Positions 7,553 through 14,743 of a stretch of DNA of 38,424 nt are shown piece after piece. Source of the stretch: Blautia sp. AF19-10LB (lineage in GTDB: Bacteria; Bacillota; Clostridia; Lachnospirales; Lachnospiraceae); the NCBI RefSeq assembly GCF_003461245.1, contig NZ_QTWS01000034.1:1-38424 (forward strand), given 5' to 3'. A program made the translations under genes and the position numbers. Each line of letters opens with the position of its first letter. Position 1 is the stretch's first letter. The notes beneath the pieces were generated by a model. That model saw only the letters and a list, made by a program, of their open reading frames with translations. It did not search any database and was not told the DNA's origin.

Positions 7553-7711
7553 TTATACTGCATCAATTTCTGCCCATGCTTCTTCCACTGTCTGCACTCT
7601 GCCATTTTCCATATCGTCAATGGCTTCATCCAGCTTTGACAGAAGGACATCCATTGCATCGTTGATCGTATAAGTTGTTTCACGGGATTTCGTTGCCTGT
7701 GCCAATGCCAT
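7553..7711 (-). CDS. Antitoxin partner of the RelE-type toxin
   Basis: This 52-residue acidic protein reads MALAQATKSRETTYTINDAM, continues with SKLDEAIDDMENGRVQTVEE and ends at a TAA just before the toxin. Short antitoxins of this shape, with a C-terminal TVEEAW-type segment, accompany ParE/RelE toxins. Two start codons are possible: the ATG at 7711 has AAGG nine bases upstream, while the ATG two codons earlier (7717) is too close to it. No DNA-binding fold is obvious in so short a chain, so autoregulation is only presumed. Confidence 0.8.
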   Translation of the reverse strand: MALAQATKSRETTYTINDAMDVLLSKLDEAIDDMENGRVQTVEEAWAEIDAV

Positions 7712-7754
7712 AACCATCACCCTTTCTTAAAATAGCACTCATGTTTCTGTCTTT

Positions 7755-7763
7755 ATCATACCA
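7755..7763 (-). promoter_or_regulatory. Possible extended -10 promoter of the toxin-antitoxin operon
   Basis: On the minus strand TGGTATGAT (TGn plus TATGAT) lies about 40 bases before the antitoxin start. There is no clear -35 box, as is common for extended -10 promoters. This is tentative. Confidence 0.4.
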
Positions 7764-7822
7764 CGAACCATCAGAAATATCTATCATTTTTTGACAGTCA
7801 CACAACACTGGATCTGATTTAA

Positions 7823-8260
7823 TTATTCACACATTTTTTCATTAAACTTATAACCAACTCCCCACACAGTCTGAATATAGACCGGATGACTCGGATCATC
7901 CTCTATTTTTTCCCGAATATGGCTGATATGGCTCATCACAATGTTGTAATCACCGGAATACGGTTCCTGCCAGACCATATCATAAATCTGTTCTTTACTG
8001 AATACCCTGCCGGGATTTTGAGCGAGAAGCTGGAGGATTTCAAACTCTGTATAAGTCAAGGCAATTTTATCATTATTCCGCATAACCTCTCGTCGCTCTA
8101 AGTCAAGCATTATTCCCTTGTGTTGTAAGTTCGATTTTAGATTCATTTTTTGAAATATAAATTTTTCTCTACCAGCATCCAAAATGGAAATAACAGATTC
8201 TATTAAATTTTCTTCATCTCCATCAAAAGATAGCAATAAAATTTTTCCTATACAGCTCAC
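7823..8260 (-). CDS. OmpR-type winged-helix regulator lacking a receiver domain
   Basis: This frame of up to 145 residues contains a complete OmpR/PhoB C-terminal DNA-binding domain: LTYTEFEILQLLAQNPGRVF, SKEQIYDMVW, HISHIREKIEDD and VWGVGYKF. The preceding 45-50 residues (LLLSFDGDEENLIESVISIL) are too short for a receiver and show no phosphoacceptor aspartate motif. The start is unsure: a GTG at 8260 abuts its only Shine-Dalgarno-like sequence, and a TTG downstream is also possible. It is the last gene of the transporter operon, 44 bases after the ATPase stop. It may be a constitutive regulator or a feedback repressor of the cargo genes, or a remnant of an older response regulator. Confidence 0.7.
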   Translation of the reverse strand: MSCIGKILLLSFDGDEENLIESVISILDAGREKFIFQKMNLKSNLQHKGIMLDLERREVMRNNDKIALTYTEFEILQLLAQNPGRVFSKEQIYDMVWQEPYSGDYNIVMSHISHIREKIEDDPSHPVYIQTVWGVGYKFNEKMCE

Positions 8261-8304
8261 CTCATATTATTTCATGCTATAAAACACTATAACTTTACAT
8301 TCAC

Positions 8305-8961
8305 TTAAACCAAATGATACAATTTCCCCTCATGGATTTTAAGTACCACATCTGCAGCATCAGCTATTTTTTTGCTATGTGTTACGACAATTACACTTTT
8401 TCCCATTTCATGCGCACTTTTCATCAATATCTTAATAATTTCGTCTGCAATTTCTTCATCCAGATTTCCTGTAGGTTCATCTGCAAGCAATACCTTCGCA
8501 GGACTTGCTAATGCTCTTGCAATAGCCACTCGCTGCTGCTGTCCTCCTGATAACTGTAAGACCTGCCGTTTCCAGTCTTCCCTCGGTATTCCAACCGCTT
8601 CCAAAATTTTCTCTATGTCTTTCTTTCCACCCAGCATCACATTTTCTTCTGGAGTCAAATAATCTATCAGATTATAATTCTGAAAAACCAATGACATATT
8701 TTTCTTTCGATAGTTGTGTAGTCCTTTTTTTCTTATATTTACCCCTTCATAATAAATTCCCCCATCCGTCGGAGAATCCAAACCTGCCAAAAGCGATAAA
8801 AAAGTTGTCTTACCGGAACCACTTGGTCCCAAAATGGCATACATTTTTCCTATCTCAAAGCCATATGATATATCATCTAAAACTTTTTTGCCTTTATTCG
8901 CCTTATAGTAATAGACAACATTCTTTGCCTCAAGAACAATGTTTCCTGCATTTTTACTCAT
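8305..8961 (-). CDS. ABC transporter ATPase (MacB/LolD-like)
   Basis: This 218-residue ATPase has all canonical motifs: Walker A GPSGSGKT (45-52), Q-loop Gln 94, signature LSGGQ (137-141), Walker B VLLADE (157-162) and H-loop His 195. This compact type pairs with FtsX-like permeases in mechanotransmission or peptide-antibiotic transporters. It follows the two permease genes on the same strand with a 24-base gap and should energise them. It is A+T-rich like the rest of the cargo. The substrate is unknown. Confidence 0.9.
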   Translation of the reverse strand: MSKNAGNIVLEAKNVVYYYKANKGKKVLDDISYGFEIGKMYAILGPSGSGKTTFLSLLAGLDSPTDGGIYYEGVNIRKKGLHNYRKKNMSLVFQNYNLIDYLTPEENVMLGGKKDIEKILEAVGIPREDWKRQVLQLSGGQQQRVAIARALASPAKVLLADEPTGNLDEEIADEIIKILMKSAHEMGKSVIVVTHSKKIADAADVVLKIHEGKLYHLV

Positions 8962-8985
8962 TTCTATAACCTCCTACCCCGTTAT

Positions 8986-10425
8986 TCAGCTCATTTCACT
9001 TAATATCTGCTTCGGCCTTTTCTTCATTATCGTGATTCCTGCTACTAATACTGCAATAATCAAAATACCTGATATCATCCCAATATCCATCAGAACCATT
9101 TCTTTCGTTATATGAACCTCCACATCTTGTATTTTTAAATCCGGTGCAATATATCCATCTATATAGGTACCAGTATTTTCCTGTTCCTGCTGTTCTAACC
9201 TTAAGGTCTGCGTTTCTTTCGCTAAATATGAAGCTGAAGTCTCTGCAATAATTGGGGAAATTGCAAAGGATAACAACATCCCTATAATACTTATCATTAC
9301 TGCTTCCCATAAAAACTGTACCCATATTTCAAATTTGCACTTTCCAAGTGACATCATAATTCCTATTTCTTGCGTACGATTTTTTATCCAAAACAGAAAA
9401 ACTAAAACTAAAATCACAAGACCTGACACTGAAACTATTAGTAATAATCCCATACTCATCTGATCCATCTGCCCAAAATTTTCTGTCATATTTTTAATAT
9501 TTCCATTATTATCAATTAAGTCATATCGTGACCAATCTATATTCGCTTTCTGTACAGACTTTTTAACTTGATCGTACTTCCCTGCATTTTGGACTTTGAA
9601 TATAGCATACTGATAGAAAGGATTTCCTTCATTTCCGGATGGTTTTTCCGGGAAACTCATATCCGTAAATATTGTATTTTCTGGACGATAAGAATCCCCA
9701 TACATAATAGATTTTCGTTCTTGCTTTGTTTCATAAATTCCGATAATCTCGGCACTGTATATTGTGGAATGTTCTTTGTCATGGTAATCATTAAACTTTA
9801 ATAAGTTCCCAGTTTTTAAATGGTTTAGTTCTGCCAATTCTTTCGAGATGACACAAACATCCCTGTCATCTTTTTCAATCATTCTTCCTTCAATCAGTGA
9901 AATCTTACCTGCAGATACGTCCATATCCATTTCCATTATGCGATTACCTCGTAGGTTGACACCGCCTACATCCGTACTTTGATCCATATCTGAATCTTCT
10001 ATTCTCGAAAAATTGACCGGATTCACAACAGTTGCTATTGTTATCAAATTATATTCCTCAATCCCCTCCACCTGAGCTATTTTTTTTACATCATCTTCCT
10101 TAACCGTCTCAAATGAGTTATCTGTAACTACCATATCCGCCCCATTTTCTAACCATTTATGAGTAACTCCTCCATAACTGCCCTCCCGATCACCCAGTAC
10201 ATCCATTGCCTGATCTAATCGCTTTCTCCTATTCTCCTCATTTCCTTCTATGCGAAAGGTAGCCCCTATTGCCTGTCTTGTAGCGTCTTGTGTATAAATA
10301 CTTGCTGAACGGCTTGCCATAGCACCTAAAAATAGGCCACTCATAACAATTACAATAAACAATAGAATAATACTTTTTATCGGTTTTCTTAACACTGAAC
10401 GTACTCCTCTTTGTAAAACATTCAT
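8986..10425 (-). CDS. FtsX/MacB-type ABC transporter permease 2
   Basis: This 479-residue membrane protein has an N-terminal transmembrane segment (SIILLFIVIVMSGLFLGAMA), a large extracytoplasmic domain of roughly 290 residues, and three C-terminal segments in the FtsX pattern (LLLIVSVSGLVILVLVFLFW, SIIGMLLSFAISP, GMISGILIIAVLVAGITI). The loop IMMSLGKCKFEI after the second segment is the typical FtsX coupling region. It ends KKRPKQILSEMS, closely like the upstream permease (KPKKILAEMEG), so the two are probably paralogues forming a heterodimer. The ATG lies one base after the upstream stop and its GGAGGG is inside that gene, indicating coupling. Confidence 0.87.
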   Translation of the reverse strand: MNVLQRGVRSVLRKPIKSIILLFIVIVMSGLFLGAMASRSASIYTQDATRQAIGATFRIEGNEENRRKRLDQAMDVLGDREGSYGGVTHKWLENGADMVVTDNSFETVKEDDVKKIAQVEGIEEYNLITIATVVNPVNFSRIEDSDMDQSTDVGGVNLRGNRIMEMDMDVSAGKISLIEGRMIEKDDRDVCVISKELAELNHLKTGNLLKFNDYHDKEHSTIYSAEIIGIYETKQERKSIMYGDSYRPENTIFTDMSFPEKPSGNEGNPFYQYAIFKVQNAGKYDQVKKSVQKANIDWSRYDLIDNNGNIKNMTENFGQMDQMSMGLLLIVSVSGLVILVLVFLFWIKNRTQEIGIMMSLGKCKFEIWVQFLWEAVMISIIGMLLSFAISPIIAETSASYLAKETQTLRLEQQEQENTGTYIDGYIAPDLKIQDVEVHITKEMVLMDIGMISGILIIAVLVAGITIMKKRPKQILSEMS

Positions 10426-10426
10426 G

Positions 10427-11641
10427 TTATCCCTCCATTTCTGCTAAAATTTTTTTTGGCTTTGTACATAATATTGGAAAAAGTGAAATAGAAATAGAAA
10501 GCAATAAAATTATTGTTCCTGATAATATGAGATAACATATATCTTTATTTTGTGCATATATTTGCATAGATGTAAAAGCCCCAATACTTTTCCAATCTAA
10601 AAACTTTTCCAATACTATCAGCATCTTATCTCCAGTATAAAGAGCTATTATTGTAGAAAATCCAAATACTGAAAAGCATTCCAAAATAATCTGCATAAAC
10701 AAATCTACTTTTGTTTTTCCAAGACTCACATAAATTGCTATTTCTTTCTTTCTGGCTCTCATCCACATAGACAAAAGCAATGTTATTACAAGTACAGACG
10801 ATACAACCGATAATCCCAACATCATTTTTACAACCCTAACAACTTGTAAGAGCGGAATTTCCATTTTCTGAAACAGGTTATCTGCTTTCATCACTCTATA
10901 GTTTTTCAAAATGCGTGTTACTTCTAGCTGTGTTCTGCTCAACTGCTCTGGATTATCTACATATACGATTAAGTTTTCATATCCGCACGTTTCTTGTAAA
11001 TGACATACGAACTCGGGTTTTCCATAAATTGTATTTTCAATTCTGTTTACTGCTAATGGTTCCTTCCCTTGCTTTTCTTCTATACCCGAAATATAGATTC
11101 CTGATATGCTTGCCTGTGATTGTTCACCTGAATGAGATTTGAAACAAACAGTTTCCCCTATTTCCCATTGATTTACTTCTGCAAGAAACTGATTTACTAC
11201 TATTTCACCTTCTTTGCGAGGATATTTTCCTTTCGTCAGATGAATTTGCCCGTCAGCAAATGGGCCATCATCTTCAAGGCTATCGTAGGCCATTATGCGC
11301 AATTTTTGGTTGTCTGCATCAACACTCTCACTTTTCGTTATAATTTTAAAATCCATTGGATATAACTGCACTTCTGCTACTCGATTTACCGCCTTCACAT
11401 TTTCCAGTTTCTCAAGTTTTTTGTATTCATCATCCGTAAACAATTCCTCCGCTTTTTCCCGTTCGATCAACAATTTCGCTTTTGATTTCCCTAATAGTTC
11501 AATTCTTGCTACTTCGGATGCCCGTAATATAGTGACAGTAGATAAAATCATTGTTTCGGTAATAAGCAATACCCAAAACAAGATAATCGCTTTTCCTTTT
11601 TTCCTGAAAAGGTAGCGGAATGCTCTTTCTGCAAAATTCAT
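10427..11641 (-). CDS. FtsX/MacB-type ABC transporter permease 1
   Basis: This membrane protein of about 404 residues has one N-terminal transmembrane segment (AIILFWVLLITETMILSTVT), an extracytoplasmic domain and three C-terminal segments with the FtsX-type loop KKEIAIYVSLGKTKVDLF. The second ATG (11641) is chosen as the start: GGAG lies seven bases upstream and its ATGA overlaps the lipoprotein stop, whereas the first ATG is too close to the site. It should pair with the next permease and the ATPase as one exporter or sensor-transporter complex. Confidence 0.87.
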   Translation of the reverse strand: MNFAERAFRYLFRKKGKAIILFWVLLITETMILSTVTILRASEVARIELLGKSKAKLLIEREKAEELFTDDEYKKLEKLENVKAVNRVAEVQLYPMDFKIITKSESVDADNQKLRIMAYDSLEDDGPFADGQIHLTKGKYPRKEGEIVVNQFLAEVNQWEIGETVCFKSHSGEQSQASISGIYISGIEEKQGKEPLAVNRIENTIYGKPEFVCHLQETCGYENLIVYVDNPEQLSRTQLEVTRILKNYRVMKADNLFQKMEIPLLQVVRVVKMMLGLSVVSSVLVITLLLSMWMRARKKEIAIYVSLGKTKVDLFMQIILECFSVFGFSTIIALYTGDKMLIVLEKFLDWKSIGAFTSMQIYAQNKDICYLILSGTIILLLSISISLFPILCTKPKKILAEMEG

Positions 11642-12198
11642 TCCCATTCTCCTTCCTTTTCAAATCGGTCAATAATTACCCTTTTAGCCAAAAACGTACC
11701 ATCCTCCTGGTAATCCCCATACAGATAGAGCATTGACTGCTTTTTCACTTCTTCTTTCCGGCAATCCTCAAGCGTAATACCCGTCATCGTTGAATGAGAA
11801 ATCTGAAAATAGGTATTTTCTCCATATACTATTTTCACCTGATTCATTTCTTCAACAACCGCTCCCGGAGCAGGAACCATTTCTGCATCATCCGTCTGCG
11901 TCCCTATGCTGATATTACATCCTGTGTCTGAAAATTCCAAAACAGCTCCACGCAAATCTGCATTTGCCAACACTTCTGAATCGTCCGCTGAGTTCTCTTT
12001 GTCATCAGCATTACTACTTGACTCGTTCTCGTAACCGCCTTCTTTTTTCTCTTGATCATTCAGTATATCAGATACATTCTCGGTAGTTGTCTGATTATCC
12101 CCTGTTACTTTTGAATCAAAATTTTTATTGCTGCACCCAACAACTGATACGGTTCCTATACAACCCAAACATAATACTATACATATTTTTTTCTTCAT
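11638..12198 (-). CDS. Lipoprotein of the ABC transporter operon
   Basis: This 186-residue protein has a lipoprotein signal peptide with lipobox SVVGC (Cys 22). An acidic, serine/asparagine-rich linker of about 60 residues follows, then a small C-terminal domain of predicted strands (ADLRGAVLEF, VKIVYGENTYFQI, SMLYLYGDY, FLAKRVIIDRF). It should be anchored on the outer face of the membrane. It is the first gene after the regulated promoter and overlaps the first permease by ATGA, so it likely works with the transporter as a substrate-binding or sensing partner. No specific family is recognised. Confidence 0.8.
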   Translation of the reverse strand: MKKKICIVLCLGCIGTVSVVGCSNKNFDSKVTGDNQTTTENVSDILNDQEKKEGGYENESSSNADDKENSADDSEVLANADLRGAVLEFSDTGCNISIGTQTDDAEMVPAPGAVVEEMNQVKIVYGENTYFQISHSTMTGITLEDCRKEEVKKQSMLYLYGDYQEDGTFLAKRVIIDRFEKEGEWE

Positions 12199-12234
12199 TT
12201 ATAAAAAATCCTCCATTACATATTTTTTCTTTAT

Positions 12235-12289
12235 ATTATAAAAATTGAATGTATGATTTTCCCGTTTTTTTTATGTATTTTATATGTAT
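12235..12289 (-). promoter_or_regulatory. Predicted regulated promoter of the lipoprotein-transporter operon
   Basis: On the minus strand a perfect TATAAT lies at 12235-12240, but no recognisable -35 box is present 17 bases upstream. Three copies of ATACAT occur upstream (plus-strand ATGTAT at 12249-12254, 12273-12278 and 12284-12289). The two distal copies are 11 bp apart, the spacing typical of OmpR-family direct-repeat sites. A missing -35 with upstream repeats suggests activation by the neighbouring response regulator; this is inference. Confidence 0.5.
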
Positions 12290-12325
12290 AAAAAGGCTGT
12301 TGTGATTTTCCGTCACAACAGCCTT
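12287..12325 (-). terminator. Strong terminator at the end of the sensor kinase gene
   Basis: AAGGCTGTTGTGA and TCACAACAGCCTT form a perfect 13-bp stem with a 7-base loop, followed on the minus strand by TTTTTATA. The first arm contains the last codons and stop of the kinase gene. It separates the regulator operon from the transporter operon. Confidence 0.9.
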
Positions 12326-13734
12326 CTGGTTGGTTCATAACATCTTATTTCCACTTTTATGCCTTTTTCTGTATTTTCAATACAATAAGGAAACTGATGC
12401 TGTTCTAAAATCATTTTTGTAATATATAATCCCAAGCCGCTTCCACCAGTTCTTTTATTTCTGGATTTATCAATACGATAAAATGCATCACATAATTTTG
12501 GAATTTCTTTCTCATCAATAGATTCCGTTTCATTTTCAATCCAAAAAATTATTTCTTCACCTCTTTTATACACTCCAACCCATATATTTCCATCCTCATT
12601 CGTATATTTAATTGCATTTCCTACCACATTACTTATGACCTTCGTGAAAAGAGCTTCATCTGCCCGTATCCAAGTTGATTCTTCTATTCGTATATGAAAC
12701 TGTAATCCCCTATCAATAGCCATATCTTCCTGTTCCTTAATCACATTCTCAACAAGTTGGTGAAGTGGTATATCTATCAATTTCAACTCAAATCCCGATG
12801 TTCTAATTTTTGAAACATACAGAATTTCCTGCACCATATTCTCCATGGAATTAGCTACTTCAAAAGAACGTTTTAAATATCTATCTCGGTCTTTATATCC
12901 CCCTACTTCTAATAACATTCCCTGAATTTGTCCTTTTAGAATTGTAATCGGAGTTTTTAATTCATGCGAAACAGCTGAAAAAAAAGCCATTTGTTGTTGT
13001 TCCAGTTGCTGCTCAAGTTTGATGCTTTTCTCTAAATCAGTATTTTTTTCTTTCAATTCATCCAAAGCACTCTCTAATTTTTCCGAAAGTTCGTTCAGAT
13101 TTTCTCCCAAAATTCCAATCTCGTCCCTCCGGTCTTCTGTATATCGAACTCGAAAATCAAGATTTGCCATTTTTTTTGAAACTTCACTCACCTTTAAAAT
13201 TGAACGCGTAATATATTTTGTGTATAAAGCAGCAATAGCTAATGCTGCCAAAAAAGTAATAGCCCCCAACATAGGTAAAATTCTTTTTAATGATTCCAGT
13301 CCAATATTTACTTTCTCCTTGTTTCCAAACACTTGAATCCAATATGTTTTTCCATTCGTTAACTTACAGGAATAAGATTCCGTTATCCCACTGCCTAACA
13401 GAATATCTTCTACATCTGTTCCAGGAGCCAGTGAATATTCCATATCTCCATATATACCAAGTACCTTTTCGTCACTATCTTTTAAGACAATAGAAATCCC
13501 ATGCTCCAATGCAAACATTTTTAATATTCCATCTATTTCCTGCACTGAAGTATTCGATAATTGAAGTACCATTTTTTCCGTCTGATTACTCAAACTTCTA
13601 TCCAACTCTAAAAAATAGCTCCGTGACATCCCCAATGCAACCATTCCATAAATCGCACTACCAACAGTAATCAATAAGCATACTGTAATTATAAATATTT
13701 TTGTAGACAAATGTTCTCTAATTAGCTTTATCAA
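12313..13734 (-). CDS. Sensor histidine kinase of the cargo two-component system
   Basis: This 473-residue kinase has transmembrane segments at about 13-35 and 153-171 flanking an extracytoplasmic sensor domain of about 115 residues. A HAMP region (about 173-225), a coiled coil, a HisKA domain with FFSAVSHELKTPI (His 257) and an ATPase domain with N-box NVVGNAIKYTN, FYRIDKSRN and GGSGLGLYITK follow. All catalytic residues are present. The start is a TTG at 13734, overlapping the response regulator by 17 bases with a G-rich site upstream. The large outer domain suggests direct sensing of an extracellular or envelope signal. Its gene ends inside the terminator stem. Confidence 0.9.
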   Translation of the reverse strand: MIKLIREHLSTKIFIITVCLLITVGSAIYGMVALGMSRSYFLELDRSLSNQTEKMVLQLSNTSVQEIDGILKMFALEHGISIVLKDSDEKVLGIYGDMEYSLAPGTDVEDILLGSGITESYSCKLTNGKTYWIQVFGNKEKVNIGLESLKRILPMLGAITFLAALAIAALYTKYITRSILKVSEVSKKMANLDFRVRYTEDRRDEIGILGENLNELSEKLESALDELKEKNTDLEKSIKLEQQLEQQQMAFFSAVSHELKTPITILKGQIQGMLLEVGGYKDRDRYLKRSFEVANSMENMVQEILYVSKIRTSGFELKLIDIPLHQLVENVIKEQEDMAIDRGLQFHIRIEESTWIRADEALFTKVISNVVGNAIKYTNEDGNIWVGVYKRGEEIIFWIENETESIDEKEIPKLCDAFYRIDKSRNKRTGGSGLGLYITKMILEQHQFPYCIENTEKGIKVEIRCYEPTRRLL

Positions 13735-14395
13735 TTCGATACCCCACCCCTCTTACCGTTTTTATATAATCCCCTGCTTTTCCCAATTTTCTCCGCAAAT
13801 TTTTGATATGATTGTCAACTGCACGTTCTTCACCTTCAAATTCATATTTCCATAGACGATTTAAAAAGCTCTCTCTTGTTATCACGCATCCCTGATTTTC
13901 AATCAATTCTTTCAAAATTTCATATTCTTTCTGTGTCAAATCAATTAACTTTTTCCCTATTTTCACTTGATAATTTCCTACAATCAATATTATCTCTCTG
14001 TATTTTAACTCGTGATCTTTTGTTATATCTACTCCTTCATATCTACGCAGAACAGCTTCTATTTTTTTTATCATAATTGGAAGAGAAATCGGCTTGGGGA
14101 TATAGTCATCTATTTGCATTTCAAATCCCTTTATCTGGTCTTCTTCTCTTCCCAATGCACTTATCATAATGATTGGTACTTCCGATTCTTTTCGTATTAG
14201 TTCACAAACTGCATACCCATCCATTTTAGGAAGTAAAATATCGAGCAGTATCAAGTCAATTTGTTCTTTCAGAAAAACCGCAATACCATCTATTCCATCA
14301 GATGCCGTAATCACTTCATACCCTTGATCCTCTAAAAAAAACTGTATCAGCTCTTGAATATCCAAATCATCTTCTATAATTAAAATTTTTTTCAT
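13718..14395 (-). CDS. OmpR-family response regulator of the cargo two-component system
   Basis: This 225-residue protein has an intact receiver (IIEDDLDIQE acidic pocket, phosphoacceptor Asp 52 in LILLDILLP, SA motif near 79-80, Lys 101 in IPKPIS) and a C-terminal winged helix (LTQKEYEILKELIENQGCVI, VDNHIKNLRRKLG, VRGVGYRI). The ATG at 14395 has GAGG about nine bases upstream. It is the first gene of the regulator operon and overlaps the kinase gene. The likely target is the transporter operon promoter at 12235-12289. VanR/VanS-like sequence style does not imply glycopeptide resistance here, as no van ligase genes are present. Confidence 0.92.
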   Translation of the reverse strand: MKKILIIEDDLDIQELIQFFLEDQGYEVITASDGIDGIAVFLKEQIDLILLDILLPKMDGYAVCELIRKESEVPIIMISALGREEDQIKGFEMQIDDYIPKPISLPIMIKKIEAVLRRYEGVDITKDHELKYREIILIVGNYQVKIGKKLIDLTQKEYEILKELIENQGCVITRESFLNRLWKYEFEGEERAVDNHIKNLRRKLGKAGDYIKTVRGVGYRIDKAN

Positions 14396-14722
14396 TCTTA
14401 GCTACCTCTTATTTTCCGTTTTTTTTATTTTATCAGTTTTTCTTGTAGTTTTTGTGTATTTCGTTTTTTTAGTATCAACTTTTTTCAAATTACTATCTTA
14501 AACAAACACTTACTTTTACATTATCATTTTAAATGTTGAAAGAGGTAGCAGAAAATGCTTTTCGCACCTTCTGTCGCTTTTCACTTATGCTTCATTTATT
14601 GCCTTTTTTCTTTGCTAATCCATATCTATTTCTGGCTTCCTTGCTTCCTGTCTGTTCCAACATTTCCTTTTTCTTTGTTTTTTAGCGTATTTCTGTATGG
14701 AATTAAAATTGCTTCCATATGC
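14396..14722. other. Non-coding right end of the IME
   Basis: These 327 bases between the response regulator start and the helicase remnant's stop are A+T-rich and hold no plausible gene on either strand. They should contain the promoter of the regulator operon, but I see no clean -35/-10 pair. The last 20 or so bases form the right terminal inverted repeat. Confidence 0.6.
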
Positions 14723-14743
14723 CTATAATACTTGAGCGAACTC
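14702..14743. repeat. Right attachment site and terminal inverted repeat of the IME
   Basis: This is the partner of the left arm. On the minus strand it reads GA, then GTTCGCTCAAG, ATTATAGG, CATATGGAAGC and AATTTTAATT moving into the element. The helicase frame runs through the crossover for five codons (F-A-Q-V-L) and stops at 14723 inside this arm, giving the truncated helicase a short element-encoded tail. Confidence 0.75.

Larger units (their letters stand above)
741..14741. mobile_element. Nested integrative mobilizable element with serine recombinase, inserted in the ICE SNF2 gene
   Basis: The two halves of the helicase gene stop abruptly at 740 and 14742. Both junctions carry the dinucleotide TC on the plus strand (GA in the gene's sense), at 739-740 and 14742-14743. 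Deleting the intervening 14 kb with one GA copy gives an uninterrupted reading frame (GCA ATC GAA TTA TCA CCG). GA-core insertion is known for the TnpX/TndX class of large serine recombinases, and such a gene sits 35 bp inside the left end. The element carries a MobQ-type relaxase and oriT candidate but no type IV secretion genes, so it is best called an IME that needs a helper such as the surrounding ICE. Its right half is regulator and transporter cargo. Confidence 0.88.

Noticed and set aside
7791..7820. Plus-strand TTGACA as a promoter
   Set aside because: There is no acceptable -10 hexamer at 16-18 bases and no plus-strand gene or terminator downstream.
12313..14395. VanR/VanS glycopeptide resistance operon
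   Set aside because: The kinase and regulator are VanS/VanR-like only in general architecture; no vanH, ligase or vanX gene is present and the operon neighbours are FtsX transporter genes.
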